A DNA stretch of 64,000 nucleotides from Thalassobacterium sedimentorum (GTDB lineage: Bacteria; Verrucomicrobiota; Verrucomicrobiia; Opitutales; Coraliomargaritaceae). Below are positions 1-7,818 of this stretch, in pieces. The notes beneath the pieces were generated by a model. The model had not been told where the DNA came from. It made no database searches and was given only the letters and a program-made list of their open reading frames with translations. Positions within the stretch are counted from its first letter, which is position 1, and every line of letters starts with the position of its first letter. The translations under genes and the position numbers were made by a program. The stretch lies in the NCBI RefSeq assembly GCF_031127905.1, contig NZ_JARXIC010000008.1, forward strand, positions 62,001 through 126,000. The letters are read 5' to 3'.

Positions 1-2
1 AA

Positions 3-170
3 ACTGGCGCAGCGGAAGGAATGCGCTTAATGGATAAATCAATCTTATCGCTCTGGGAAAGCGATCGAATTAGTGACGAAGTGGCCCTCACAAACCTCAG
101 AAGTGATATGAAACGCGCACAGCTGCGTGAACTCATTATGCTGCAAAAGCCCACGCATTTGTCTAATTAA
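3..170 (+). CDS. C-terminal end of a PilT-like ATPase (partial)
   Basis: The window opens inside a reading frame that runs to a TAA at 168-170 and encodes 55 residues. The segment GMRLMDKSILSLWES followed by a helical tail resembles the C-terminal part of PilT/PilU/PilB motor ATPases, where an 'EGMxTMDxxL' helix precedes a short 'G-I-S-xEEAL' stretch. Only two bases separate its stop from the ATG of the next PilT-like gene, so the two are probably translated together. The catalytic domain lies outside the window, so the subfamily cannot be assigned; a tandem pilT-pilU type pair is the simplest reading. Confidence 0.6.
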   Translation, partial: TGAAEGMRLMDKSILSLWESDRISDEVALTNLRSDMKRAQLRELIMLQKPTHLSN

Positions 171-172
171 CG

Positions 173-1276
173 ATGCCGCTCATCGACCAGTATCTGCACC
201 AACTCCTGGATCGTGAAGGTTCCGATCTACATCTCTCCATAGGCACCCCCATCAGAGCCCGTATCTCCGGAGCAATTAAGAACCTGGATGACACGCCATT
301 GACAGCAGACCGCTTGACGCGAATGCTAAAAGAGCTCTGTAAATCTGACAAATGGGCAGAATTCAAAACATCAAAAGAACTGGATTTCGCATATGGCATA
401 GAGACAGGAGATCGCTTTCGAGCGAATTTTTTCTACAATCACTGGGGTATCGCAGCTGTGCTACGCTTGATTCCAGCAGAAATTAAATCTTTTAAAACGC
501 TAGCACTCCCCGAAGTCATTCAAACACTGTGTTTTGCACGCTCTGGCTTAGTATTTGTCACCGGCCCGACTGGCAGCGGAAAATCCACCACTCTGGCCGC
601 GATGATCGATTTAATAAATGAGCAGTGCCGCAAGCACATTATCACCATTGAAGACCCAGTCGAATTCGTCCATACAAACAAGGAAAGCGTCATAGTACAC
701 CGTGAAGTCGGCGAGCACTGTCACTCATTCGCCGCGGCTCTAAACGGAGCCATGCGGGCGGATCCAGACATTTTGCTGGTCGGCGAAATGCGCGATGCGG
801 AAACGATCCGCTTAGCACTCAATTGTGCCTCAATGGGCATGCTCGTATTTGGAACACTCCACACTAATAACGCACCGATGACAATTGATCGGGTCATTGA
901 CGCCTTTCCATCAGATGAACAAAACCAAGTCAGGACGATGCTAGGGGCCAGTCTAAACGGCGTGATCTCACAAATACTTTGCAAAAAAATATCTGGTGGC
1001 CGCATCGCTGCCCACGAAATACTACTACAGCACGATGCCTTACCCAACTGTATACGCAGTGGTAAAATCAGTCGCATACGTCAGATCATCGAAGGTAGCA
1101 TGCAGCAAGGAATGATCACCATGGATGCCTCATTGGAACGCCTGCTGAAAGCACAACAGATCAGTGCACAAGAAGCCTACATGAAAGCGACTAACAAGAG
1201 TATTTTCGAAAAGCATATGCAGCAAGCGAACAAAGCGCAACGGCTTGGTAACTTTCCGCAAGGCTACGAAATTTAA
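173..1276 (+). CDS. Type IV pilus retraction ATPase, PilT/PilU family
   Basis: This 367-residue cytoplasmic hexameric ATPase should power retraction of type IV pili for twitching, adhesion or DNA uptake. All four family boxes are present: Walker A GPTGSGKSTT near residue 131, the Asp box ITIEDPVEF, Walker B ILLVGEMRDAETI and the His box GTLHTNNA. The N-terminal PAS-like domain begins with the typical SDLHLSIGTPI stretch. Length fits PilT (about 345-370). It starts 2 bp after the stop of another PilT-like ORF, so two retraction ATPases are paired as in pilT-pilU loci. The gene that follows converges on it with a 9-bp gap. PilT versus PilU cannot be separated by eye; the C-terminal tail rich in K, Q and A resembles PilU. 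Confidence 0.93.
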   Translation: MPLIDQYLHQLLDREGSDLHLSIGTPIRARISGAIKNLDDTPLTADRLTRMLKELCKSDKWAEFKTSKELDFAYGIETGDRFRANFFYNHWGIAAVLRLIPAEIKSFKTLALPEVIQTLCFARSGLVFVTGPTGSGKSTTLAAMIDLINEQCRKHIITIEDPVEFVHTNKESVIVHREVGEHCHSFAAALNGAMRADPDILLVGEMRDAETIRLALNCASMGMLVFGTLHTNNAPMTIDRVIDAFPSDEQNQVRTMLGASLNGVISQILCKKISGGRIAAHEILLQHDALPNCIRSGKISRIRQIIEGSMQQGMITMDASLERLLKAQQISAQEAYMKATNKSIFEKHMQQANKAQRLGNFPQGYEI

Positions 1277-1285
1277 CCTGCGTCT

Positions 1286-2182
1286 TCAACCAGTGGGTTT
1301 CAGGTAAGTATTCACCAATTCTTCAACGCGTTCTAAACGTAATGGCTTCGTGACAAACTCAACCATTCCCAAACGCAGACAGCGACTCGCCACGTGCTTT
1401 CCAGTGTTGGCAGTGACTGCCACAATTGGCGTCTCCTTATTGAGTAAACTACTTGTTACAATTTCGCGAGTCGTATCAAAGCCATCCATATTCGGCATAC
1501 TCAGATCCATTAAAATAAGATCGAATTTTTGCTTCTGACAGGCACTAATTCCATTGAGACCGTCGTCAGCCGTGTGGACTATAACACCAAAACGCTGCAT
1601 CATTTTCATAATAGTTAACTGATTGATCTTATTATCCTCAACCAGCAAGACTTGCGGTGCTTCCAATGGCACCTCCACAGATACAGCTTCCTCAGTAATT
1701 TGCGTATACTCCAGCAGATCCAAATCTTGAAGCGCTAAAGAAACTCCGATTTCTTGCACAGCAGGCGTCAACATTTGCGCCGCATTTTTAATAAATTGCT
1801 GCTCCTCCTCACTGAGTCGATCGATTGGATAGCGCGCTTCCAAACAAAGTGCACCACACAATCGATGATCGATCAGAACAGCCTCACGTTGCAAAGCAAA
1901 CATACCACGATTTTGAGCAAAATAAGCGTCCAGAGACGATAACGCATCTACAATAATGCACCGCTCCGGCATCGGATCCAACTGCTCTACCTGCCATTGG
2001 GCGACTGTCCGTATCCGATGTTTAGACTCCTCCCACAAGCTCAGATAAGCCCTGTCTGCGTTAACCGAAAGCGCAATATGCTGCAGAGCATGACGAAGCT
2101 GATGCTCTCGATCAGACTGAGAGTCCGAAAGCAAGCGACTTAGCTGAAAAGTAGCTCTGATAGGATCTAACTGCTGGAACAC
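1286..2182 (-). CDS. GAF-like domain plus response-regulator receiver protein
   Basis: The 298-residue protein joins an N-terminal GAF-like sensory region (about residues 20-145) to a C-terminal receiver domain (about 176-298). The receiver is complete: acidic pair E182/D183, phosphoacceptor D226 in DLILMDLSMP, T257 and K279 in FVTKP. There is no DNA-binding or enzymatic output, so it probably acts through protein-protein contact, as in hybrid phosphorelays. The start is GTG at 2182, only 24 bp after the glgB stop and on the same strand, so the two may be cotranscribed, although no functional link is obvious. It could be a remnant or splinter of a larger hybrid kinase whose kinase core has been lost. 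Domain calls are by pattern, the receiver being secure and GAF less so. Confidence 0.8.
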   Translation of the reverse strand: MFQQLDPIRATFQLSRLLSDSQSDREHQLRHALQHIALSVNADRAYLSLWEESKHRIRTVAQWQVEQLDPMPERCIIVDALSSLDAYFAQNRGMFALQREAVLIDHRLCGALCLEARYPIDRLSEEEQQFIKNAAQMLTPAVQEIGVSLALQDLDLLEYTQITEEAVSVEVPLEAPQVLLVEDNKINQLTIMKMMQRFGVIVHTADDGLNGISACQKQKFDLILMDLSMPNMDGFDTTREIVTSSLLNKETPIVAVTANTGKHVASRCLRLGMVEFVTKPLRLERVEELVNTYLKPTG

Positions 2183-2206
2183 GCGATTGAATCTTTCTGT
2201 GGAAAC

Positions 2207-4456
2207 TTATGCTTGAAATCGAAACAGACTCATTGATTGAGGAGGTAAATCGAGTTTTATCGAATAGGGTCGACCATCCCACTCCACTGGTTCTGCCAAC
2301 ACTCCTCCATTGTTCCCAAATCCGAGACCGCCATATTCTTTGGCGTCCGTATTCAAAATCTCTTTCCAAAAACCAGCATGTGGCACACCAACCCGAAAAC
2401 CTTCGCGTAATACTGGAGTAAAATTCCCTACAGCCACCAAGTCCTCGGTAGGCTCCGTCCCCTTGCGCAGGAACGACAGTACACTATTCTCAGCATCTGT
2501 GCAATTAATCCACTCAAAGCCCTCCGCATGATTATCACCCCGAGCTAAAGCCGGAATCTCGCGATAAATTTTATTCAAATCCCGCACCACCATCTGAATA
2601 CCTTGATGGTCAGGATATTGTAGAAGATGCCAATCCAAACTCTTACTGTAATTCCATTCAGCAGACTGCCCGAAATCACTCCCCATGAAGAGAGTCTTTT
2701 TCCCCGGCCAAATCCACATTAGCCCATACAATAAACGCAGCTGATGCGCCTTATTCGAAATAGGCTCTCCCGGCATTTTAAGTAGCATAGAACGTTTACC
2801 ATGCACCACTTCATCATGAGAAAACACCTGAGTAAAATTCTCCGAATACTGATAAAGCATTCCGAAGGAGAGTTGATGATGCTCATATTTACGATAGATT
2901 GGATCCTTCTGAAAGTACTCCAGTGTATCATGCATCCATCCCATGTTCCATTTGATATCAAACCCGAGTCCCCCCTCCGATGTGGGCTTAGTCACACCTG
3001 GGAATGAAGTCGACTCCTCCGCAATCATCAAGGTACCGGGATAATATTTGTGAACCAGGTCGTTCGTTTGTCGTAAAAATTCAATCGCCTCGAGATTTTC
3101 ACGTCCGCCAAATTTATTAGGGATCCACTGCCCTTCTTCACGCGAGTAATCAAGATACAGCATCGAAGCCACAGCATCCACTCGCAGGCCATCTATATGG
3201 TAGCGTTCGCACCATGCCAAAGCAGTGGCAATCAAGAAACCTCGTACCTCATTGCGCCCATAATTAAAAATCAGAGTGCCCCAGTCCTGATGAAAACCTT
3301 GGCGTGGATCTGCATGCTCATAAAGCGCCGTGCCATCAAACTGCGCCAAAGCAAAGCTATCTGTCGGAAAGTGTGCCGGCACCCAGTCCATAATCACGCC
3401 GATCCCATTCTGGTGCAACGTATCTACAAGATACATAAAATCCTCCGGTGCCCCAAAACGGTAAGTCGGCGCAAAAAATCCCGTCACCTGATAGCCCCAC
3501 GAGCCATCAAAAGGATGCTCTGAAAGTGGCATAAACTCCACATGTGTATAATGCATGTCCTTGAGATAAGCCACTAACTCATTTGCCAACTCCCGGTAAT
3601 TCAGGGGTCGAGCCGCATCTTCGACCACAGATTTCCATGACCCGACATGCATTTCATAAACTGAAATAGGCTCATCGCGCCATGCCGTATTGGCGCGACG
3701 CTGAACCCAATCCGCATCATTCCATTCGTAGGCATCAACGTCACAAATAATAGACGCATTATAAGGTGGTGCTTCGAAAGCGCTGCCATATGGATCAGTC
3801 TTCAATAGCGGGAAGCCCTGGCGTGCACCGATCTCATATTTATACTTCATGCCCGGCTCTAGCCCAGGAATAAACAACTCCCAAATTCCAGAAGCACCTA
3901 GGCCACGCATGGCATGATAACGCCCATCCCAGTGGTTAAAGTCCCCCACAACTGACACACGTTCTGCATTGGGCGCCCACACCGCAAATGAGACACCCAC
4001 CACACCATTGATAGTGCGCACCCTGGCCCCCATCTTGTGATGTACGAAATGATCACTGCCCTCACTAAAAAGATACACATCCTCCTCAGATAGTGTGGGT
4101 AAAAAACTATAAGGATCGTAAAATTGACGAATCTCACCATTATATCGCTCGATACGTAGCCGATACTGAAAAACTTCACTACGATCTTCAATCCCCCCCT
4201 CAAACAGGCCGTCTTTAGTTAGCCGCTGCAGCGGATAGCGGATACTCTCATCGGCGACATCAACCAACTCACAGGTCTTGGCATCATCCAAATAGGCACG
4301 CACAATCAAACAATCTCTTTTGCCCTTTTTATGTGGGTGCATCCCCAACAATCCGTGAGGCTGCGCACATTTGACAGAAGTGATGGATTCGATCTCTTTT
4401 TTGCTTATTTTCACAGTCCCAGATGAATGCAATCTGACGTAACATGCAAGTCTCAT
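2207..4456 (-). CDS. glgB: 1,4-alpha-glucan branching enzyme GlgB
   Basis: GlgB introduces alpha-1,6 branches into glycogen by cutting an alpha-1,4 chain and transferring it. The 749-residue protein has the N-terminal CBM48 repeats typical of long bacterial GlgB (MHPHKKGKR near the start; VWAPNAERVSVVGDFNHWDG) and a GH13 barrel. The catalytic triad is visible as D427 (GLRVDAVASM), E480 (AEEST) and D548 (FSHDEVVHG); the spacings of 53 and 121 residues equal those of the E. coli triad D405/E458/D526. The ATG at 4456 lacks a clear Shine-Dalgarno, and a GTG at 4414 (VKISKK) is a possible alternative start. No other glycogen gene is adjacent. The GAF-receiver gene follows 24 bp downstream. Confidence 0.97.
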   Translation of the reverse strand: MRLACYVRLHSSGTVKISKKEIESITSVKCAQPHGLLGMHPHKKGKRDCLIVRAYLDDAKTCELVDVADESIRYPLQRLTKDGLFEGGIEDRSEVFQYRLRIERYNGEIRQFYDPYSFLPTLSEEDVYLFSEGSDHFVHHKMGARVRTINGVVGVSFAVWAPNAERVSVVGDFNHWDGRYHAMRGLGASGIWELFIPGLEPGMKYKYEIGARQGFPLLKTDPYGSAFEAPPYNASIICDVDAYEWNDADWVQRRANTAWRDEPISVYEMHVGSWKSVVEDAARPLNYRELANELVAYLKDMHYTHVEFMPLSEHPFDGSWGYQVTGFFAPTYRFGAPEDFMYLVDTLHQNGIGVIMDWVPAHFPTDSFALAQFDGTALYEHADPRQGFHQDWGTLIFNYGRNEVRGFLIATALAWCERYHIDGLRVDAVASMLYLDYSREEGQWIPNKFGGRENLEAIEFLRQTNDLVHKYYPGTLMIAEESTSFPGVTKPTSEGGLGFDIKWNMGWMHDTLEYFQKDPIYRKYEHHQLSFGMLYQYSENFTQVFSHDEVVHGKRSMLLKMPGEPISNKAHQLRLLYGLMWIWPGKKTLFMGSDFGQSAEWNYSKSLDWHLLQYPDHQGIQMVVRDLNKIYREIPALARGDNHAEGFEWINCTDAENSVLSFLRKGTEPTEDLVAVGNFTPVLREGFRVGVPHAGFWKEILNTDAKEYGGLGFGNNGGVLAEPVEWDGRPYSIKLDLPPQSMSLFRFQA

Positions 4457-4602
4457 AGCTCATTGCCGCAGAGGCGCCTCATTGCCAGCGAAGCGTCCGC
4501 TCCGCGGAAAGAGGCGCATCAAAAATCACGTAGAAAAATGCCGATTACTAGTATTAGATGAATCAGCAGATCCACCGTCAGCGGCGAAAGCAGTCATGCT
4601 CA
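4457..4602 (-). promoter_or_regulatory. glgB upstream region with palindrome and direct repeat
   Basis: This 146-bp gap lies between the stop of the SDR gene and the glgB start, both on the minus strand. It contains a perfect 10-bp palindrome GAGGCGCCTC (4471-4480) and a 9-bp direct repeat CTCATTGCC at 4459-4467 and 4478-4486, all within 30 bp of the glgB ATG. A further GC-rich segment (AGCGTCCGCTCCGCGGAAAG) follows at about 4489-4508. The position suits an operator or a leader structure for glgB, but no regulator is identified and no clear -10/-35 pair was found. Confidence 0.3.
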
Positions 4603-5403
4603 CTAAACACCGACATCACGGGGCAATTGCTGCGTAGCCATACCGCCATCTAGTATCAACTGCGCGCCCACCAAGGTGGGTGCACTCGCGGATGCCAAAA
4701 AGAGTACCGTACGCGCGATCTCCTGCTGCGAACTTGGCGCGCCTGCCGGCATGTTTTTCAGACGACGCGCTTCAACACCGGCAGGCAAATGGTTCCAGCG
4801 CTCAGTCCATACATAACCAAGCACCAATGAATTGACACGTATACCATCACCGGAGAGCTCCTGCGCCATTGAACGCGTCAGCCCATCCAGCGCCGCCTTA
4901 CTCACATTATACGCACTGCGCCCATAAATTCCCTGCTGACTGGCCAACGAGGAAATATTCACGATGGCCCCTCCTTCATGCTGCTTCTGATGCTGGGCAA
5001 CAAGCTGACAACAGCGAAATGCCCCAAACAAATTGACCTCCAGCACTTCTCTAAAAAATTCGGGACTCTGCCCCAATACCCCGTCATCATTGAGTCCCAA
5101 ATGCGCAGCATTATTAACCAATACGTCTGGCATCCAGTCTTGAGCGTCCAGTTGCTGAAATGCGCGATCGATGGCTGTTGCATCCGACAAATCAAATGCC
5201 AGCTGCAACAATTCAGCCTCGGGATATGAGGCTTGTAAGCCATCATATGTAGCCTGGAAATTTGCTTCACAACCGTGCAAAACCACACGTGCTCCTGCTT
5301 CAATAAAAGCGATAGCGATAGCCAGGCCGAGATTGCGAGAGGAGCCCGTCACTAAAACGGTTTGTCCACTAAAAGAAAGACCAGCGGTTGAATCAATTGG
5401 CAT
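4603..5403 (-). CDS. SDR family oxidoreductase in sugar-acid operon
   Basis: A 266-residue classical short-chain dehydrogenase/reductase. The cofactor motif is TGSSRNLGLA near residue 20, the NNAAHLG motif stabilises the central sheet, and the catalytic set is Ser in NISSLAS with Tyr and Lys in SAYNVSKAALDG. The C-terminal LVGAQLILDGGM is typical of NAD(P)-dependent SDRs acting on sugars or 3-oxoacyl substrates. Its ATG (5401-5403) sits directly behind the TAG (5405-5407) of the small upstream ORF and it has no strong ribosome-binding site, so translation is probably coupled. Because it is in an operon with an acid-sugar dehydratase, it likely oxidises or reduces a sugar acid or 2-keto-3-deoxy acid (inferred). 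Substrate cannot be read from the sequence. Confidence 0.88.
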   Translation of the reverse strand: MPIDSTAGLSFSGQTVLVTGSSRNLGLAIAIAFIEAGARVVLHGCEANFQATYDGLQASYPEAELLQLAFDLSDATAIDRAFQQLDAQDWMPDVLVNNAAHLGLNDDGVLGQSPEFFREVLEVNLFGAFRCCQLVAQHQKQHEGGAIVNISSLASQQGIYGRSAYNVSKAALDGLTRSMAQELSGDGIRVNSLVLGYVWTERWNHLPAGVEARRLKNMPAGAPSSQQEIARTVLFLASASAPTLVGAQLILDGGMATQQLPRDVGV

Positions 5404-5404
5404 A

Positions 5405-5548
5405 CTATTGAACAGTCGAAAAAAGTGATCGATCAGTTAATACTAAAGGATAATCCGTTAGCGGAATTAAAAAATGTGTGCCGACATGCGCATCATCACA
5501 AATGTAAGGCTCGGCAAAGGCCGTGATATCATGAATACTGGCAGTCAT
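5405..5548 (-). CDS. 47-aa uncharacterised ORF between dehydratase and SDR
   Basis: An intact 47-codon frame fits exactly between two operon genes: its ATG (5546-5548) lies 11 bp after the dehydratase stop and is preceded by an AAAGGG ribosome-binding site, and its TAG (5405-5407) abuts the ATG of the SDR. The product (MTASIHDITAF...) has no signal peptide or membrane segment and contains one Cys and two His (CDDAHVGTH). I do not recognise the family. It may be a true small protein, a translational coupler feeding the SDR, or the leftover N-terminus of a larger enzyme of the pathway. The tight spacing and the ribosome-binding site support translation; the function is unknown. Confidence 0.5.
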   Translation of the reverse strand: MTASIHDITAFAEPYICDDAHVGTHFLIPLTDYPLVLTDRSLFSTVQ

Positions 5549-5559
5549 CAGAACACCCT

Positions 5560-6726
5560 TTACTTCTTAAAAATAAATCCACTCCCCAGGGGGCGAATAT
5601 CAGTCAACGTGCCATCATAATGTCGCAATTCGTGCGGTTGATAAGGATATTTCGCCAATGCTTCGACATCAATATCCACGCCCAAGCCCGGAGTGCTTGG
5701 AATAGTTAAGGTCCCATTTTCAAAGCTGGTATCCTCTCGCGCAACTTCCTGCCGCCAGTCCACATCCGTCGCCATAGTTTCCAAACGCATAATGTTATTC
5801 GAAACCGCAGCGACATGCAGTGTCGCCGCATTCGCCACCGGGCCACAGGGATTGTGTGGACAGCAGGGTATATAATGTGCCTCGGCCATATCAGCAATAC
5901 GACGTAACTCCATAATCCCCCCAGCATGAATCACGTCAGCTTGAACAAAATCGGCTGCTTTGAGCGCAAAGAACGGCACATAATCCCAACGGCTATACAA
6001 ACGCTCGCCTGCAGCGATGGGGATGCGTGATCGCCGCCTCACATCGGCTAATGCATCAAGATTCCCCGGTGGCAACGGTTCTTCAAACCAGCCTACATTA
6101 TAATTATAGAGCATATCAGCAATACGCACCGCAGTCGGCACATTAAAACGGCCATGCCCTTCAATCAGTAGTTCCGCGCGCTCATTGACAACTTCCGCGA
6201 CCGCAGCGACGCAAGACTCTGCCTGCTTCATCACTTCAGGCCGTAAATCGTAATACGCCGAGCCAAAGGGGTCCCACTTCAAGCCCCTGTATCCTGCATC
6301 AATTGCCAGTTTTGCTTTAGCTGCAAACTCTTCCGGCTTTCGCGCACCAACAAACCATGCATTCGCGTAACATTGAATCGAATCACGAACCTTACCACCC
6401 AATAATTCATAAACAGGGACTTCCAGTGCTTTTCCTTTAATGTCCCAGAGTGCCATTTCCAACGCACCCAGTGCAGACATGTAAACAGGCCCACCACGGT
6501 AATATACCTCGCGATTGACGTCATCCCAAATAGATTGAATGTCGCCTGCGTTGCGCCCGATCACCGTAAGAGCAATCTCATTTATAGCTTCGGCGACAGT
6601 CTTTTCACGATACTCGAGCGAAGCTTCGCCCCAGCCATAAACCCCTTCGTCCGTCTCCACCTTTAAGAAGACCCAATTAGTGCGAAAGCAATCGCCAATA
6701 TATGGAGTAATTGAGGTAATTTTCAT
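5560..6726 (-). CDS. Sugar-acid dehydratase, mandelate racemase/enolase superfamily (galactonate dehydratase-like)
   Basis: This 388-residue enzyme should remove water from an aldonic or related acid sugar to give a 2-keto-3-deoxy acid using Mg2+. The N-terminal capping domain is followed by a TIM barrel with metal ligands E189 (in IEGHGRFN), E215 (WFEEPLPP) and E241 (AAGERLYSR), and catalytic histidines H191 and H291 (CCPHNPCGP). The spacings 26/26/50 match E. coli DgoD (D183, E209, E235, H285, with H185), but the first metal ligand is Glu instead of Asp. It leads a minus-strand operon with the 47-aa ORF and the SDR, and is divergent from an AraC regulator. Exact substrate (galactonate, fuconate, rhamnonate or other) is not determined. 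Confidence 0.88.
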   Translation of the reverse strand: MKITSITPYIGDCFRTNWVFLKVETDEGVYGWGEASLEYREKTVAEAINEIALTVIGRNAGDIQSIWDDVNREVYYRGGPVYMSALGALEMALWDIKGKALEVPVYELLGGKVRDSIQCYANAWFVGARKPEEFAAKAKLAIDAGYRGLKWDPFGSAYYDLRPEVMKQAESCVAAVAEVVNERAELLIEGHGRFNVPTAVRIADMLYNYNVGWFEEPLPPGNLDALADVRRRSRIPIAAGERLYSRWDYVPFFALKAADFVQADVIHAGGIMELRRIADMAEAHYIPCCPHNPCGPVANAATLHVAAVSNNIMRLETMATDVDWRQEVAREDTSFENGTLTIPSTPGLGVDIDVEALAKYPYQPHELRHYDGTLTDIRPLGSGFIFKK

Positions 6727-6844
6727 AATAATCTATTTTTGGATCGAATTCAAAGCTGAAGCGCTCAAATCCAACGATCAAACTTAAGCGCTTTACAGCA
6801 GTCAGCTTAAAGTTAACAAATATGGGCTTACCTATTGTAGAACT
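6727..6844. promoter_or_regulatory. Divergent promoter region with paired AGCGCT sites
   Basis: The 118-bp region separates the dehydratase operon from the divergently transcribed AraC gene. Two copies of the palindromic hexamer AGCGCT occur at 6760-6765 and 6787-6792, 27 bp apart (AAGCGCTC and AAGCGCTT). A spacing near 2.5 helical turns is compatible with AraC-type binding, and the arrangement suggests that the neighbouring regulator controls both directions. The sites are visible in the sequence; the regulatory role is inferred. Confidence 0.35.
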
Positions 6845-7708
6845 ATGACAAATCTCCCGCCTCAATCGGCTGACTGGCAAGCACTCAACCCAGTGCTTGA
6901 GCGTTGTTATCAAGGGCGCCCACAAGGCATATCCGGCACCTTTCAAGGTACCGTATTAACCATAGCGAAATTACTAAACGGAGACGTCCGAATGGAAAAA
7001 GATGGCTATGAGGTATCCACCAATGCGACCAAAAATGAATGGATTATATGTATGCCTGGCACACGCACGCAGCACTTCTCAGACGATGCAGAAATTTATT
7101 CGATCCACTTCGCACTAGGCACCCCACAGAATGGTGCTGAATGGACAGGCAAACCAATTATATGCACCCCGACCCACACACACGCGGAGAATGCATTGAG
7201 TCAGCTCATCAACTGCCCGGTTCTCCAAGACCTTCCCCAGGCGCAGCGCTTAAATCTACGCGCGCTCAACGTGCCCCTAAATGACTACTTGGAACTTAAA
7301 AAATACAGTTTCTCGCTCCTACAGTGGGCCCTCACCTTTTCAAGGCAATCTGGCATGCACTACGAAGTACCCCGCATCCAAGATACTCGGGTGCGCACCA
7401 GTCACCGCAATTTAGCCAGCCTCGAAATTTATAAAGAATTTGACCGTAATACATTCGCAGCAGGTGTAGGATTAACTGCAGGACAACTCGATCGCCTGTG
7501 GCGCAAAGAGTTAAAGACAACTCCAAGTCGATACCGTGACCGCCAACGACTGACTTACGCCTGCGAGCAACTGAGACAGCATGAAATCCCCATTAAAATC
7601 ATCGCGGCCGAGCTTGGCTTTCGGCACATTTCACAATTTTCCAATTGGTTCAACGCGCGCCATGGTGAATCCCCGCGCAGCTATCGTAAACGACCGAGCA
7701 CTGACTAG
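6845..7708 (+). CDS. AraC family transcriptional regulator
   Basis: A 287-residue regulator with an N-terminal ligand-binding region of about 190 residues and a C-terminal double helix-turn-helix (about 200-285). The second HTH shows IAAELGFRHISQFSNWFNARHGESPRSYRKR, written here with its key elements: the FRHIS-FSNWF recognition part and the PRSYRKR tail. It is divergent from the dehydratase-SDR operon, so it is probably the local activator responding to the sugar acid or a pathway intermediate (inferred). It starts at ATG 6845 with no strong ribosome-binding site. It converges with the PAS histidine kinase gene across a 110-bp gap in which no clear terminator was found. Confidence 0.9.
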   Translation: MTNLPPQSADWQALNPVLERCYQGRPQGISGTFQGTVLTIAKLLNGDVRMEKDGYEVSTNATKNEWIICMPGTRTQHFSDDAEIYSIHFALGTPQNGAEWTGKPIICTPTHTHAENALSQLINCPVLQDLPQAQRLNLRALNVPLNDYLELKKYSFSLLQWALTFSRQSGMHYEVPRIQDTRVRTSHRNLASLEIYKEFDRNTFAAGVGLTAGQLDRLWRKELKTTPSRYRDRQRLTYACEQLRQHEIPIKIIAAELGFRHISQFSNWFNARHGESPRSYRKRPSTD

Positions 7709-7818
7709 CGTTATTCACTGAGTATAGGCTCCTAGCTCTGAGCGATATGTCCAAGCGTAGAGTATAGCTTCTCAGCCCCCAGACCATGCTGCACTCAGGA
7801 TAGCAGCCACAGCAATCA

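Noticed and set aside
721-1077. Antisense ORFs within pilT and similar long reverse frames in sucCD, the PKS and mutAB
   Set aside because: They are shadows of well-supported genes with strong domain matches on the other strand.
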